NCBI GenBank assembly: GCA_013398295.1
Contig: VZSF01002920.1
Location: 62,001-126,000, forward strand
Reading direction: 5' to 3'
From: Chionis minor
Taxonomy: Eukaryota; Chordata; Aves; Charadriiformes; Chionididae
Length of the DNA: 64,000 bases
Shown: piece by piece, positions 1 to 12,150 of the stretch
Numbering within the stretch: the first letter of the stretch is position 1
Layout: every line of letters starts with the position of its first letter
Notes under the pieces: model-generated
What the model was told of the DNA's origin: nothing
The model's database searches: none
Seen by the model: the letters and a program-made list of their open reading frames with translations, nothing else
Made by a program: the position numbers and the translations under genes

Positions 1-297
1 TCAAATAATTGTAATTAAATTTTGCATGAAAGTAAATTAAAATGCATATTTTTTCCCCAGTGTTTGTTCACTTGCTTATTACCAACATCTCAGGCAGTAG
101 CTAAGTTGGCAACTTCTGTTGAATAATCTTTGTATTCAAAACAGCAAAGCTTTGGCCACAATAAAATATAATTCATAGGGACTAGAATGAAAAGAAAATG
201 TAGTCCGAGGGACAGCCACATAACAAACCATTGGATTACTTCAGAAAGGCTGTGAAATGCTGAATCAGCCTGACGGTGATGTCTTTTTTCACTGTAG

Positions 298-384
298 CAA
301 GATCTTATTAACACTACCGGAGAGAGTGGCCTGGGAGCTGCAGGCATTGTTATTTGGTGAGATATGACTTGAACTTCTTCAGAG
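298..384 (+). pseudogene. HYAL4: HYAL4-like hyaluronidase pseudogene, coding exon 2
   Basis: The frame reads QDLINTTGES, then GLGAAGIVIW, a stop, DMT, a stop and TSSE. It aligns codon by codon with exon 2 of the intact hyaluronidase at 53491-53580 ([10 protein letters not shown]...[10 protein letters not shown]). It is flanked by a pyrimidine-rich acceptor ending in ctgtag (AG at 296-297) and a good donor, gtaagc, at 385. The exon is 87 nt rather than 90 because one codon of the GESAALGA region is missing. In-frame stops are TGA at 358-360, where the conserved Gly of IVIWGD should be, and TGA at 370-372. From my knowledge of the family, DM followed by TSS resembles HYAL4 more than SPAM1. Exon 1, which would carry the catalytic DxE motif, must lie upstream of the window if it survives. 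Confidence 0.88.
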
Positions 385-1510
385 GTAAGCCTGTGCCTGA
401 TTTAAATGCAATGTGTAAAATCCTCATTGTATCTTATTAATAGGCACTGTCTGACTGCACCAGTTCTGAGTACAGCAGAGTTGACTGCTTAACCAGTCTT
501 TGCTGTCCACCAGTCAGGATGACCATGGCAAATTCTTCCTGGCTTCACAAGGTCTTGTGAGGCTCCCAGGCAACCAGTGGTAGGGAACGAAGCCAATGGC
601 GTTTTGGAAGAAAGTTCCTCAATAATTATCATCCTAGTCAGAGTCCTTTCCAGCTGGATAAAATGCTAGGAAATCATCTAGAGCCTGATTAGCACATCAG
701 TCAGACCAGATTAGGTGTAGCAGCGGTATCCAGCAATTTCTCAGGTTATGGGAACTCAGGATATTTGTGCCTGTGTGTGGGCAAGTGAAATGAAGCAGGC
801 AGGTTGAGATCAGATGAAGAGGCTTGGTATTACATGCTATCACACCCGGCCACAGCAAAATCAAAGATTGATTTCTGAGGTTCTGTCACGTCCTGGAGCT
901 TTCAGACAGCCACAAATCAAACTTTGTCATGAGAAAAGACTTTGTACTTAAAGCTGTGTGAAATGGGTGTTCTGGACTGCTTTTCTCCTGACAGATAGCA
1001 TAGAAAACCCAGCCAGCATGAGAATGAATGGCTGAAAATAAGTGTTCAGTTGTCCTCAGCAAATTCAATTACTTCAGCCAATTTTTGTAAATATTCGTCT
1101 GTGGCTTCTGTCAGAGTCAATGTGAATAGGAGGATGAACTTCCTTCCAACTCATTTGAGTGACAAAGGCAAGGCCCTGGAGCATCTCCATCAGCTCCAGA
1201 CCCTACAGTCTTGCCACACAGCCACGCTGTCATTATCTGTGTTTCTAGCATACATCATGGCTTCTTTGTAGATCTACAGACTGTGGTGTTTTCTGGGGAG
1301 TGCAAGTTGCTAAAGCCCTTTGCATTTCAACTGGGTTACATTTTCTGTGTAAAACTTCCAAATAATCCTTTAAATTAGTCAAATGTATGTTATCCTGAAT
1401 GAGTTAATTAATGCAGGCTGCTTACATATTGCATATTTTTCAGAATGTAGAAGGAAAAGATAGAGTGGTGAGTTTCACATCAGCTAAAATTTCTTTTCTA
1501 CCATTTACAG
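385..1510 (+). other. Relic intron 2 of the HYAL4-like pseudogene
   Basis: This 1126-bp interval lies between the two relic exons. It starts with gtaagc and ends with a tract reading ctaccatttacag. Its length is similar to intron 2 of the intact SPAM1 gene (1810 bp). I see no coding exon or recognisable repeat in it. The short open frames here have no family resemblance. Confidence 0.7.
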
Positions 1511-1912
1511 AGTAACTGCGTGGAAATGCAAAAATTCATTGATTCTGAATTAGGGCCCTCCATTACTAACATCACAGCAGAAGTGGAGGTGTACAGCAGG
1601 CATCTTTGTCAGGACAATTAACAACGTGTGCAATGAACCTGGAGAGCCTTAACATATCTACATTTGAATCCTAAGAACTTCTGGATAGATGCCTCAGAGG
1701 ACCAAGGATTTATTGTGAGAGGAGAAACATCAAACGAAGATCTGGAAATAATGGCAAAGACATTTGTCTGCCACTGTTAACAGGGTTATGAAGGAACTGA
1801 CTCTGAGGAAGTTGAAGTTGTTGATGACCGTCCAGGGAGCTCTGCAGACTCTGACTCACCCAGAAGACGTTCATCGATCTGCCTGCTTCTGCCTTTGATG
1901 AGTCTTCTCTAA
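1511..1912 (+). pseudogene. HYAL4: HYAL4-like hyaluronidase pseudogene, terminal coding exon
   Basis: One continuous frame of 133 codons plus stop follows the acceptor at 1509-1510. Landmarks in order are SNCVEMQKFI, RHLCQDN, YLHLNP, an acidic ASEDQ stretch, VRGETS, FVCHC, QGYEG, a Ser/Asp/Arg-rich linker and a hydrophobic tail (ICLLLPLMSLL) ending at TAA 1910-1912. It aligns with exon 3 of the intact gene at 55391 without an indel from RHLC to YLHLNP. The ASEDQGFIVRG and CHC-QGYEG segments match what I know of HYAL4 better than SPAM1. Disabling changes are TAA 1619-1621, TGA 1634-1636 and TAA 1778-1780. Conserved cysteines are also replaced: Tyr in EVYSRHLC, Arg after CQDN, and probably Ser after QGYEGTD. 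The tail still resembles a GPI-anchor signal. A functional HYAL4 cannot be made from this copy. Confidence 0.92.
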
Positions 1913-4463
1913 CTCCTGCTTAGTCAAAGGGCTGGTTTCAGACAGTTGAGAGGGATGGCAAAGTGCATCCAACAAAAAGCCTCACATGCTCTGCAGCTGG
2001 GGACTGGACATGTCATCATCCCAAATGTAATCCACACCCTGCAGCCATGCTCCGAGGTTTAATAAGACAAGGAGAGAGTGGGACACCTTGAAAGCTGAGT
2101 CAAAAATGCACGGGTCATAGAAATACGTCTGGCACTCAATCCCAGCTCCTGAGATGAAGCTGTTTGGGAAGCTAGAAGCCAGGTTTCCACCCAGCTGACA
2201 GCCACAACCGGGACAGCAGAAGCCTACTACTACTGAAAAAAATAGTATGAGGTTCACTTATTCCCTTTGTGAAGAAAGGAAGTGTCTACCCATACCTGCC
2301 TCCTACTGGATAGCATACTGGATAGAACACGGTCCCAGGAAACAAAAGATGAGGGGATGTTTCTAGCTTGTTTGCCATTTGAGTGATTTCAAGCCCATGT
2401 TTTCCTCTTTCATATCCCGTGTGATGGAGGCGTTCATGCTTTGAGCCCTCCACGAGGTAGAAAGGAATGAAAGAGTCAGGAGATCAAGAAGAAAAAGGAC
2501 AAGCCACACTCTCTTTATTAGTATATTTACTGAGAAAGGAATGTATATATTCTAATCCAACAACAAAGGGTCTCCCTGTGGGTTTTTTTTATGCCACAAC
2601 TATTTAAAATATAATTAATAAGTGCTGCTGTGAGCAGGAGCTCCATCTCAGCCAGATCTGCTTCCATCCTGAATCTGTGACAATACTCCAATGACTTTTA
2701 AATTTAAAGCTAATGAAAGCAACCCATGGCTATTATAGAGATACAATCAACAAGGATCAGGCAAGTTTATCATCTTCAACAAGAAACTTTTTTATGTCCA
2801 AACAGCCATTATAAGATCCATCCTCTGGAGGGGGTGGAAAAGCTCCCAGGGCTCTCCTTCCCACCAGCAGGGAGGAGAATATCTTCTAGAGGTGACCATG
2901 AGCAAAAAGCATACCTGGCATGTCTCCAGGGCACTCTGTGAACCTCCAGCTTCTCAGCTTCCCAGACTTTAAGTATTCTTGGAAGAGAACTTACTTGAAT
3001 GAAACAATTACAAATGATTTGGTTATAAATAATATGCATTAAAAGATGCATGTGCATACATATAATATATATGTGAAATAATCGTGTCTTTATATTAGAA
3101 TCTCTGTAGCTGGAAAAAGAATAGACAAACAGCCATAAGACAAATAAAGGATCTATGAGACCTGTGCTGAGTTCCCCGCTTTTTTCTATTTGTCCCAGGC
3201 AAATGTTTGAAACATACCATCCAGCTCCCACTGGCCTCCATTATTCCTTTTGTCTCAGAGCCTTAAAGATCCCATCAGGCTTAGACCTTTGTGATTTTGC
3301 ACCTCTTAGCAGCTTTTCATTCTTCAAGCATATGCTATTATCCTCATATCTAACCTCAGCAAGTTATTGCCATAATAACTATGTTAAACAAATGATTGTA
3401 AGGTGAACAAACACTATGTTAATAGAGCTCTTGAAGGAAAGTGAGAAAAACTCTCATTAATTTTTTTGACAGAACTCCATTGTAGAAAGAAATATTTTAA
3501 ATTCCATTTAAGTTAGGGGAGACTGTGACTAAACCACAGCCAATCAATAAGAAATAAATTGAGTTTAGAATAATTCTTCTTTAAAAGAAAAAAATAGAAA
3601 TGAAATTCAGGCTATTTCTTTCAAAAAATAAACGCAGGAGATCCAGTAAAAATTTCTAAAGCATATTTTTATGGTGAAGAAAATTAGACATATTTTTGTT
3701 GAGTTTTTTTTTTTGATGGAATGGTTTTCTCAGAAAAATGCAGTTTGTTAAAATCAAAGTGCTTATTGTGGTGGATTTTTCAAGGGAAAGGTGTAAAAAT
3801 GATCCATTTGACACTCTGTGCTGTAGGACTGAAGTACATGCTAATATGAAACAAAATGTCTCTTAATGTTTTCTGAGCAGCATTGGATTAGGTGTTAGTT
3901 TTGAGTCTTGCTGTCTTTGTTAAGGTCATATCTTACTGCTCATAGTAACTAAACGATGGGAAAGAGAACTGGTGTTTTATAAAATCAAATCTCAAGCTCT
4001 TCTGTGAATGTGTTAAATTAGCAACTGCCTGTAATACGTTAAAGAATCTTATACAAATGTTATGATATCCCTTGGTATCCAAACATGCATCAACATGCAT
4101 CCAGGTATGCGGGCCCAGATTTCTCCCATCCAATATATCCATTGAAGTGGACCAACTAAATTAGAAGCTAACCTGCTACAGGGGAGGGCAGCTCCTGAGG
4201 ACCACTTCAAGTGCAGTGGGGTTTGACCGGTTTTGAGGTAAGTAGTCCTTGGGCAGATGTTGTTGGAGGTGGCAGTTTTGGTAGAGGGCCCTACGTCCCA
4301 TCTCAGTATCAGTCCAGGCACATAAGCCTTGGTTTGGATCTGGGCCACATTTTCCCTTTAGGCAGAAGTGCAATGCCTTTTTATCAAAGCACAAACCAGA
4401 TCTGTCATATCGCTTCCTTCCATTAAGAGATAGAGGGTTGGTGTTGATTTTTTTTTTTTTTTT

Positions 4464-4464
4464 N
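4464..4464. other. Single undetermined base after a T homopolymer
   Basis: One N directly follows a run of about 16 T. The flanks do not repeat each other, so this looks like an unresolved homopolymer or small gap rather than an unmerged contig overlap. Confidence 0.8.
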
Positions 4465-7400
4465 AAATAATTTTTATCAAGTGCTCTCCTGCTATTCTAC
4501 ATTCAGGGAAAGACCTCAAAACCTGGGTTACACTGAGAACTGCAGTTCTTAAGTATTACAGCCCAGGCAGGCAAACAACAAATCACATGCCAGTACAATG
4601 GGACCGGGCTTTCAGATATTTCAGAAGTATCCAGCAAGTTTCAGCCTCTCTCTCTCTCTCTACAGTATTAGCAGGCCAGATGATTTTCTGAGGTTCAAGT
4701 AGCCAAGATCTGCAGTGTGATGACCTGCAGGATGGTGCAGTGAGGAGATTCCTCCCCAACCACAGCAGGTTACCCCCCACAGCAGGGTACCCCCCACAGG
4801 CAGAGTCTGTTCTCGCGGGGAAAACTGAACCAGGAGCTCCTTCTGATTCCTCTGCTAGCATCCCTCTCCTTCTGAGGCTGGACACTCAGGCTATGTGACA
4901 TCTGGCATAAATTTGTATCAGTTGCACCTCTAAGATCAAACCATCCCTCTCTTCTGCTGTCCCGTGAGGAGCATTTCTGATTTCCAGTTTCATAACTCTC
5001 TGGATTTCTGTATTCTTCTCTTTGTGTTTCCTATTGCCTACACTTTGTGATCCTTGAATGATGTGCTGGCATTCGCAAACTTCTTTCCCAGGATCAAACT
5101 GTCACAAAGCGTCCTATAAAGAATCACACTGCTTAAATTTCAGACATGGGTTCTTCTCGGTGTCCATATCCTTAAGATTTAGGCATGCCAAAACTGAGCT
5201 TTATGCTGACTAAATTATTTTGTGGATTTCAGTAGGAGTTAGACACCTAAACAGGCCTGAAAATCAACACCTGGGCTCCCAGCAGCTGCGCGTTAAAACT
5301 GTGGCACATGGTATGTAGAATGTAATGCAGCATGTCATAATAAAACTGACAGCGGAAAAAATTATTCTAGCTGTAGGCTTCTTCCCTGCGGAGGATTAAA
5401 GTTCAATTTATGTTATTATACCTACTAAATGGTAGTGATAAAATTAACTGATCTCTGTACATCCATAAGAATGGATGCTTTTAAGTATAATAAACATACT
5501 TTCTCTTATTATAGTACAAATTGTGATTCTTCCTTTCATGTTTTGTGAGGCTAAACATTTCCAAGTAATATCATGTCAAAATAGTAATATATGAAACTAA
5601 AAACCAGGGGGCAGATGATAAGCACAGAAATATTTTAGCCAGTGCTTTTGATGGTCTGACCCAAAGTCACATGAAGCCAATGGTAAGCTTCCCTTGCTTT
5701 CAACAGGCCTTGCATGGAGCTGGGCTGCCTCCCAGGGAGTTACACCACAAGGGTCTTGAGACCTTGATAGGTGCCTCTTCCATGCTAGAACATTCCTAAA
5801 ATAGATCAGGGAAAACAAGTTTTGAAAAAGCTTGTGTAGGCACCTAAACACAAAAGATATCTAAAAAGTATATAAAAGAGCTTATTATCTAAGTTGCTAA
5901 GCATTTAGATAACCAATAAATACTGTCTGTGATTTCATATTTAACGATATTTATTGGAATAAGAATAACCTTAAATGTTCTTTCACCTTGCCAAAAGATT
6001 AACAAACAGTCAGCTAAAAATCTGCATGTATCTCACTAATAACTGAAATCGCGTACAATTTTCAGTACATCTAGTTCTTTAGCAGAGGCAATCAAGGTTA
6101 ATGAAATGGGTTTGTAGTTTTGAATGAGAACAGGACATAAGGAAAACTGCTCTGACATTATTACCTGCTGATCACCCTCCTGGGCTTTTCTATGAGTCAC
6201 TTTGAAATGGGAAATCTGATACTAATTCTGAATTTCAGGTTATTTGGAACTTCTGTTTGTAGTAATTCTCTGCTATTGACATGATGTTGCACATTTTCCA
6301 CTGGCTTTGTGTTGACAAAGTTATCTTCTCTTTTTGCTTCTATTTACTGTCATCCTGGAAAAGGACAGATATTTGAAGCCGGCACCTGGCTGCAGTCATT
6401 CCGTGAAGTGGCTGTAAAATTCATGGCCTTGTTCCTTCATCTAGGTTCAATCAGGCTAACTCTGTCTGCTTGTGTAGCCAGTTTGAGGTACAGATCCAAG
6501 TGACAGCAAGGTTGTTAGTGTTTCAAATTAAATCAGAAATTCTGATCTGGTGTAGGCAGCCCTTGTCTCAATCATCCTAACTTATTCGGTAGTAAACTAT
6601 TTTCCTCCTATTAGCCTGGAGGCAGCTGGAGGGTAACGCTGCACCTTCTTGCCCATTTCTGCCACTTGATCTTATAGACAGGAATTTTTCTTTATCGCTC
6701 AGCCAGTTCCAGATGTCTGGATGTTGATCTTAATCCCCGGCTGGGGCTTTGCTGCAAATCAATTTGACAGTCAAGTGCAAAACAGATCTGCCTTGGCATA
6801 ATTCAGGTGCCTAACTCCCTGAAAAGATGGCTAAACTCAGCAACAACACCGTTAAATACAGCATTTTAAACACTGTACAGATTGCATTGCACATTCATTT
6901 TTAATTGCATTCTGTATCGATATTGATGGGAATAGGGCTCCTAAATACACTCAACGAATCAGATTAATAGTCAGGAATTTGTTTCTATGATTCTTGGTTT
7001 CATGTAGAGGGGATTAAAGAGTACCTACCTATCTGAGCCCTAGTACTCTCAGTTATAACAGATTATTTTATGCTTGTATTGAACAATTTAATCACCACTG
7101 TCATTGTATTAAGAACAGTGGAACAGATTACAGATGTCCTGTATCTTTTTGCATCTGCTTCCACCTTGTGTTCCACTGGTGGAAGTCTGAGCTATGTAAT
7201 TTTCTGAAAATTACAAAATTATATTTAAATTGTAATTTATCTTGAAGCCTAACCTGCTGAATTAGTACCTGAATTTTCTACTGCCCTCCCGCTTTAACGC
7301 AGAATTTTCTGAACAGACCTGTCTTTAAAAAAAAAAATCAATATTTAGAGGTATTTTGGCTTTCTTCTGCTATGTGAACTTAGCCAACGGGGTTGCTTAC

Positions 7401-10145
7401 TCAGATCACTTTTCACAGACTGGTACACCCTATGAACTCTCTACAGAAAGTGAAGTCTCAGCTACACATGACTTCCTCGGTATTTAGAAGTGAGACATTA
7501 ACTGTTGCTACAGACTCTGTTCTTCTGATTCTTTGGGAATTTCTGTATATTTTGCCTATAAACATGTTTGGAGAGTGGGAAAGGAGAAATACAGCATGAA
7601 CGAGAACAGCTGATAATCACCTACTAACACCTAACCACACATGTGGCAGGAGATTTGGATTCAAGTTCTTTCCTGGTTTTGACAGAAATGTCACACCGCC
7701 ATCCTACCGAAAAAAGAGGTTTCAGATCCTTATTCAAACCAGATTTGTAGTTCAGCCCATGCCTCTCTAAAAAGTAAAGGTAAGCCTTCTGAACAGAAAT
7801 TCAATGCTCTGCTATTCCAAGGAGAGTAAAACCATACGTCTTAATGATGGCAACAAGTCTATTTTCTGCTAGGATTCTGGGTAAGCAATAATTCTTGAAA
7901 GCAGGAGCTTACTAGCTCTTCCTGAAATCCCTGTTTCTGTAAGGATTCTCTCTCAGCAGACAAGCAAGATTACGTTGAAATCTGCTGGGACTGGCTGCAG
8001 TTACACCTAAGGTGTGATCGGGGAAAACATGGCTCTTTCTTTAACCCTCACTGGATGTGGTCAGTGAAGGCTTGAGCATTGATTCTCTGCAGATTTGTTC
8101 AGAACTGGAGCAGCTCTGCAGTTCCCTGCTGCAGGAGGAATTTGCTTTTCAGCAAAGAAAATCCTAGCCTTTTCCCAAATCTTCATGCACAGGTTGTTGA
8201 AGCAATCACAGTACTGAAGGCAAAGGCTTTCCTAGTCATCGCTGTATCTATTGGAACCATTCATGTTAAACAAATGGAACACTGGCTTGTGTCTCCCAGT
8301 GACTGGGAGGAGGGGTGGCAGCTGAGCATTTAGGGGAAAGTTCTTAGTTTAAAAGCCTGTATTTCTGAAATAAAGACTAGTACAGACCTCTGCTACCAAG
8401 AAAATCGCCCTTTAATAGAAGGCAACACACACTTAACTAGCATTCAGTTAAGGCAACGTGAACACAAAAGATTTACTTGTAACTCCTGGGAGGGAAGAAG
8501 TGGGTGTTTGTATAGGTGGTAAAATCCTTTCCTCCACTTTCTGAGTATATTGCTTTTATTTTAATAATACACATTTTTTTACACTTTTTTATATTCTTCA
8601 TTGTGATTTATTGTATTTGAAATATAAAAAAATTATCTGATTCTATTAAAATCAGAAAAAGCTTTGGTTATGTTTTAAATGGACACAGGATAAAAGAAAA
8701 TGTGTAATTTACAGCCTGGCCTTGCCCTTATCTAAATGACTATTAGAGTTTCTGGACGGTAAAATGAAATATCACCACTCTATATCATGGTCGTATCTTG
8801 GTACAATATAAACTTCAGTAGCAGTGACTTGCTTGCACAACAGTGTGGAGCAGATGAGGAAAACTTAGTGTGGCTGTACTTATGTCCAGAAATCAAATGT
8901 GTACACTGAAGAGCAGCAGCTCCAAACCAGTTCTGCTTCATTAGGCAACTAAAAGAAACATAGGAAAAATTGCAGACAGCAATACCAGGTTACAAATATT
9001 TCCTAAAATATATAGATGTTAGAGGCAGACCTGATATTAGACTTCCCAGAAATTATGAAACAAGTCCAGGCAGTGTTTATCTCTTAAGACAAAGTCTTTG
9101 TTACCAGAGAAAAAGCAGATTCTGGAGCTTCCCTCGCCTTTGTTCGCCACCCTAGTTCTCCCAAGGCCATTCAGTTCCCAGGCCTTTAGCTTCATCAGAA
9201 CATTTGTCTGGGACAGCATCACGTCAAATGTTTTGAGAAGCAGAAGTGAAAAGGGAAAGGAAACAAAAATGCAACAACTGTGCTATGCACATAGGCACTA
9301 TCCACACCTGCTGGGGAATTGGGCTTCATAAGGGATGCAGTCCACTCCCACCGAGAGCTCGCAAAATCCTTCGGGCCACTTTGACAGGAGGGTCAAACTT
9401 CCATCCAAGAGAATTTTGATTCATTATGAGAACTAGCATGCATCTGTGAAGGATAACAAAGGCTCAAAATGTAAAATTTGGTTCCACATTTTGGCTCTTA
9501 TTCCTAAAACTTACATTGATCAGGTCCACATTTTTTGTTTGGTTGAGTTTTTGTTGTGTTTTTTTTCAAGCTTTCAGAATGTTTGCTCTAGCACTTGTAT
9601 TGATTATATCTGTCCATAAGGAATACTTAATGTCAAAGAGCATTACAGAAAATGTGCTGTCTTTCTGAATTTTAGCCAGCTGTTTGATGTATAATATTGC
9701 CGTTTAAAGATCCTGCTGAATTTTTAAACCATTTGGAAAATAAATCAGAGACTTCAGTGGGACTTCTCTGATTTACACCAGCTGGGAATTTGACCCTGAG
9801 TCTTTTAAAACAGGCTAATTGCCAATCAATAGGAAAAACTTTCAGTCGGATTGTGAAAAATAGCATTCAACTGCCAGTTCAGTCCCTGGCTTTCCAGGAC
9901 CAGATTCCCAAATAGGCACAGGAAGAAGGGCAGTGCCAGTGAAGGATGGCCCGTGTAGGATGTTGAGGTATTGATGCTCAAGTGTGTGGACCAAATATAT
10001 AACAAACAGAGCAAAAGTCAAATAGCCAGCCTGAAGAAGTGCACTAGCCTGGACAACATCTGAGGGTCCACAGTGTCTCTTGAGTATGGGCTCCTCTTGG
10101 AGATGCTGACAAACATCTTTTGAGTAGCAACCTCAAAAACATTTG

Positions 10146-10209
10146 TAGCATTTGCTATAAATGGTTATAAATGGTTATAGCATTTGCTATAAGTGGTTAT
10201 AGCATTTGC
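10146..10209 (+). repeat. Short tandem repeat built on TATAAATGGT and TAGCATTTGC
   Basis: About 64 bp is made of alternating copies of tagcatttgc and tataaatggt (or tataagtggt). The order is: first block, second block twice, first block, second block variant, and a final first block. It is a minor AT-rich tandem array with no sign of coding function. Confidence 0.8.
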
Positions 10210-10528
10210 CCAGGTCCTGAGGCTGATCTCAGCAGCGAGCTCTAGAATTTAGCTTTCTTCTTGCTTCTGCTGTCTATAGTCCTAACATTTTATCCTGCCA
10301 ACTTGATAGATTAGGCCTATGATTCCACAGTATTTTGGGTAAAGCAGAACATTCAAGGCGAAACAGAAGACCTAAAATAGTCTTAGGCCTGGTTTTCTAC
10401 TTTTCCCCAACTTCTGTGTACATGAGGCTGCTGGTGAGCTGCTCTCATCAGACACCCCAAAACTGATATGGTAACCAAGTAATATTGTTCTTTTCATCTG
10501 TTCTTGCTAATAATTTTTCTACTCATAT

Positions 10529-10551
10529 GGAGGATGGATGGATGGATGGAA
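10529..10551 (+). repeat. (ATGG)n tetranucleotide microsatellite
   Basis: About five consecutive GGAT/ATGG units occur in otherwise unremarkable sequence, forming a short simple repeat. Confidence 0.75.
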
Positions 10552-11954
10552 AAGACCATTTGAAAGATGGCACATTGGCATCTCCAGATCTTGGATTCCG
10601 ACCGCTCCACAGCTTGGCTTCTGCAGCAGGTCTGCTGTTCGTGGCTGGGTCTGGAGCAGCAGGCACACAAATGGCCCAGGTGGAATTATCTATTTTTAAA
10701 CTGTTTTCTGCATCAGCAGAAATTGGAAGCTGATCTATAACTCAAAAAAAGCATCAAATCTCTCTCATACCCACTCCCACACCAAGCTCACGTCCTATTT
10801 CCCTGAAGTTGAAGCTTTACTCAGAGAAATCAGCTCCAGGTGGATGGATTTCCTAGAATGTACATTCATTAGTTACTGCTGGCATAGCACAGTCACAGTG
10901 GAGAGTGTTACACAAGCAAGTAATAATGCTGCTAATATGTGCTATTAAGGCTATTTAAATGCCAACTGGCATCACAGAAAATTCAGTGTCATTAAATACA
11001 TATTAGGGCTTTATAACAAACTATCATTGTGAGTGGTCCTGTGCAATCTTGTCAGACAGAGTTTTAGAGGAACATGTTCACTTTGCAGCTTTGTAGTCCT
11101 GGAACTGTACTCTGTGATGGGATTTAAGCCAGAGCAACAAGGGCAGTGGTGACCATCACCATGGAGCCAGGTCTTGGGTGCAGAGCTGCAAGCAGGCTGT
11201 GCTCTCCAGGGCTGCCTGCAGCCTGGTCCACGACGCTGCCACACTCACCTGGGCAGGGAGAGGAATGGCCATGACACGCACCCAAGTTGTGTTGAGATGG
11301 TGTGGCTGAACAGTGCATAGCTTTGGAGGAAAGGGAAAGGTGAGGGTGAGATGTGATCTCTGGATGCTGGGGCCCCATCTGCTCTACAGTGGGGTGAAGC
11401 ACTGGTAGGTGAGTTGCTGGGCTACTTGGTGGCTGCCATCAGATAACTTCTTGGCTGGTGTACTGCCAGCCAGCTTTGCTAACTCCTCCACACTTACCAT
11501 TGCTTTTCAAATACCAGGGTGATTTCCTCCAGGACAGGCTGGCAAAATATAGAGTAAAGAAGAAATAGTAGCTTTCACTTATGATGATGAGCATTTGGAT
11601 GGAGTTAGCTTGCCCTCTTTTTCTGGATGAAAATTTTGTCTGGGATTTCCATTCATGTTCACGGGTACAGATGAGATCAGATAAGTGGCATGTGGGCATT
11701 GAATCTCACCCTTTCAAGAAACAGCACATTCATCCCATGTATCTCAAACACAGCAGATGTTCTCTGCAGATCAGCTATAAAATCCCTGCCCCAGGAGGTC
11801 AACTCTTCCCAGAGGAGCTGGACCACTGCTCAAGCCACACTAGGTTTAACCTATGTGGTATGGAGAAAAGGCTGAAAACATTCCAAATGTCAATAAGTGT
11901 TTAACATCTGTTGTTTTTAATAGTTGGCAGCTTTTAAGTCACTTATGTGATGAG

Positions 11955-12150
11955 TCCAGTAGATACCTGTTCTTATATAGTACGTCCAGCCTGTGAATCT
12001 TGGAATGCTTTACAAAGGCCATAAACAACCATTTTACAGCTAGTCAAACTGTAAACCAAAGGCACGTTATCTTGGCTTGTCTTGCAGCTGGCTGATGGCT
12101 GAGCCAAGAGCAAGACAAGAGCCCCAGGACTCCAAATGAACACGCTACCC
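11955..12150 (-). repeat. Ancient MIR/L2-like (CORE-SINE type) fragment
   Basis: Read on the - strand, the interval goes through a ggagtcctggggctc block and a gctgtaaaatgg block, then a 3' part with gtaaagcattccaagatt and ctatataagaac. This order (…CTGTAAAATGG…TAAAGCRCTT…CTATATAAG) is the pattern of MIR/L2-type tails found across amniotes. Divergence is high, so the element is old. The 149-codon open frame crossing it on the - strand is a by-product and not a gene. The exact subfamily cannot be set by eye. Confidence 0.6.

Larger units (their letters stand above)
1913..11954. other. Gene-free interval after the HYAL4 relic
   Basis: No exon, RNA gene or young transposon is supported here. The first few hundred bases are presumably the old 3' UTR of the pseudogene. 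A 91-codon open frame on the - strand (1982-2257), preceded by a T-rich tract ending in cag, has no recognisable domain. A homopolymer T run ends at a single undetermined base at 4464. The other open frames are short and without family signature. The base composition is AT-rich, typical of avian intergenic DNA. Confidence 0.5.

Noticed and set aside
7620..7700. ggattcaagttc block resembling a tRNA/SINE B-box
   Set aside because: No A-box or tail accompanies it, so the match is too short to support a SINE.
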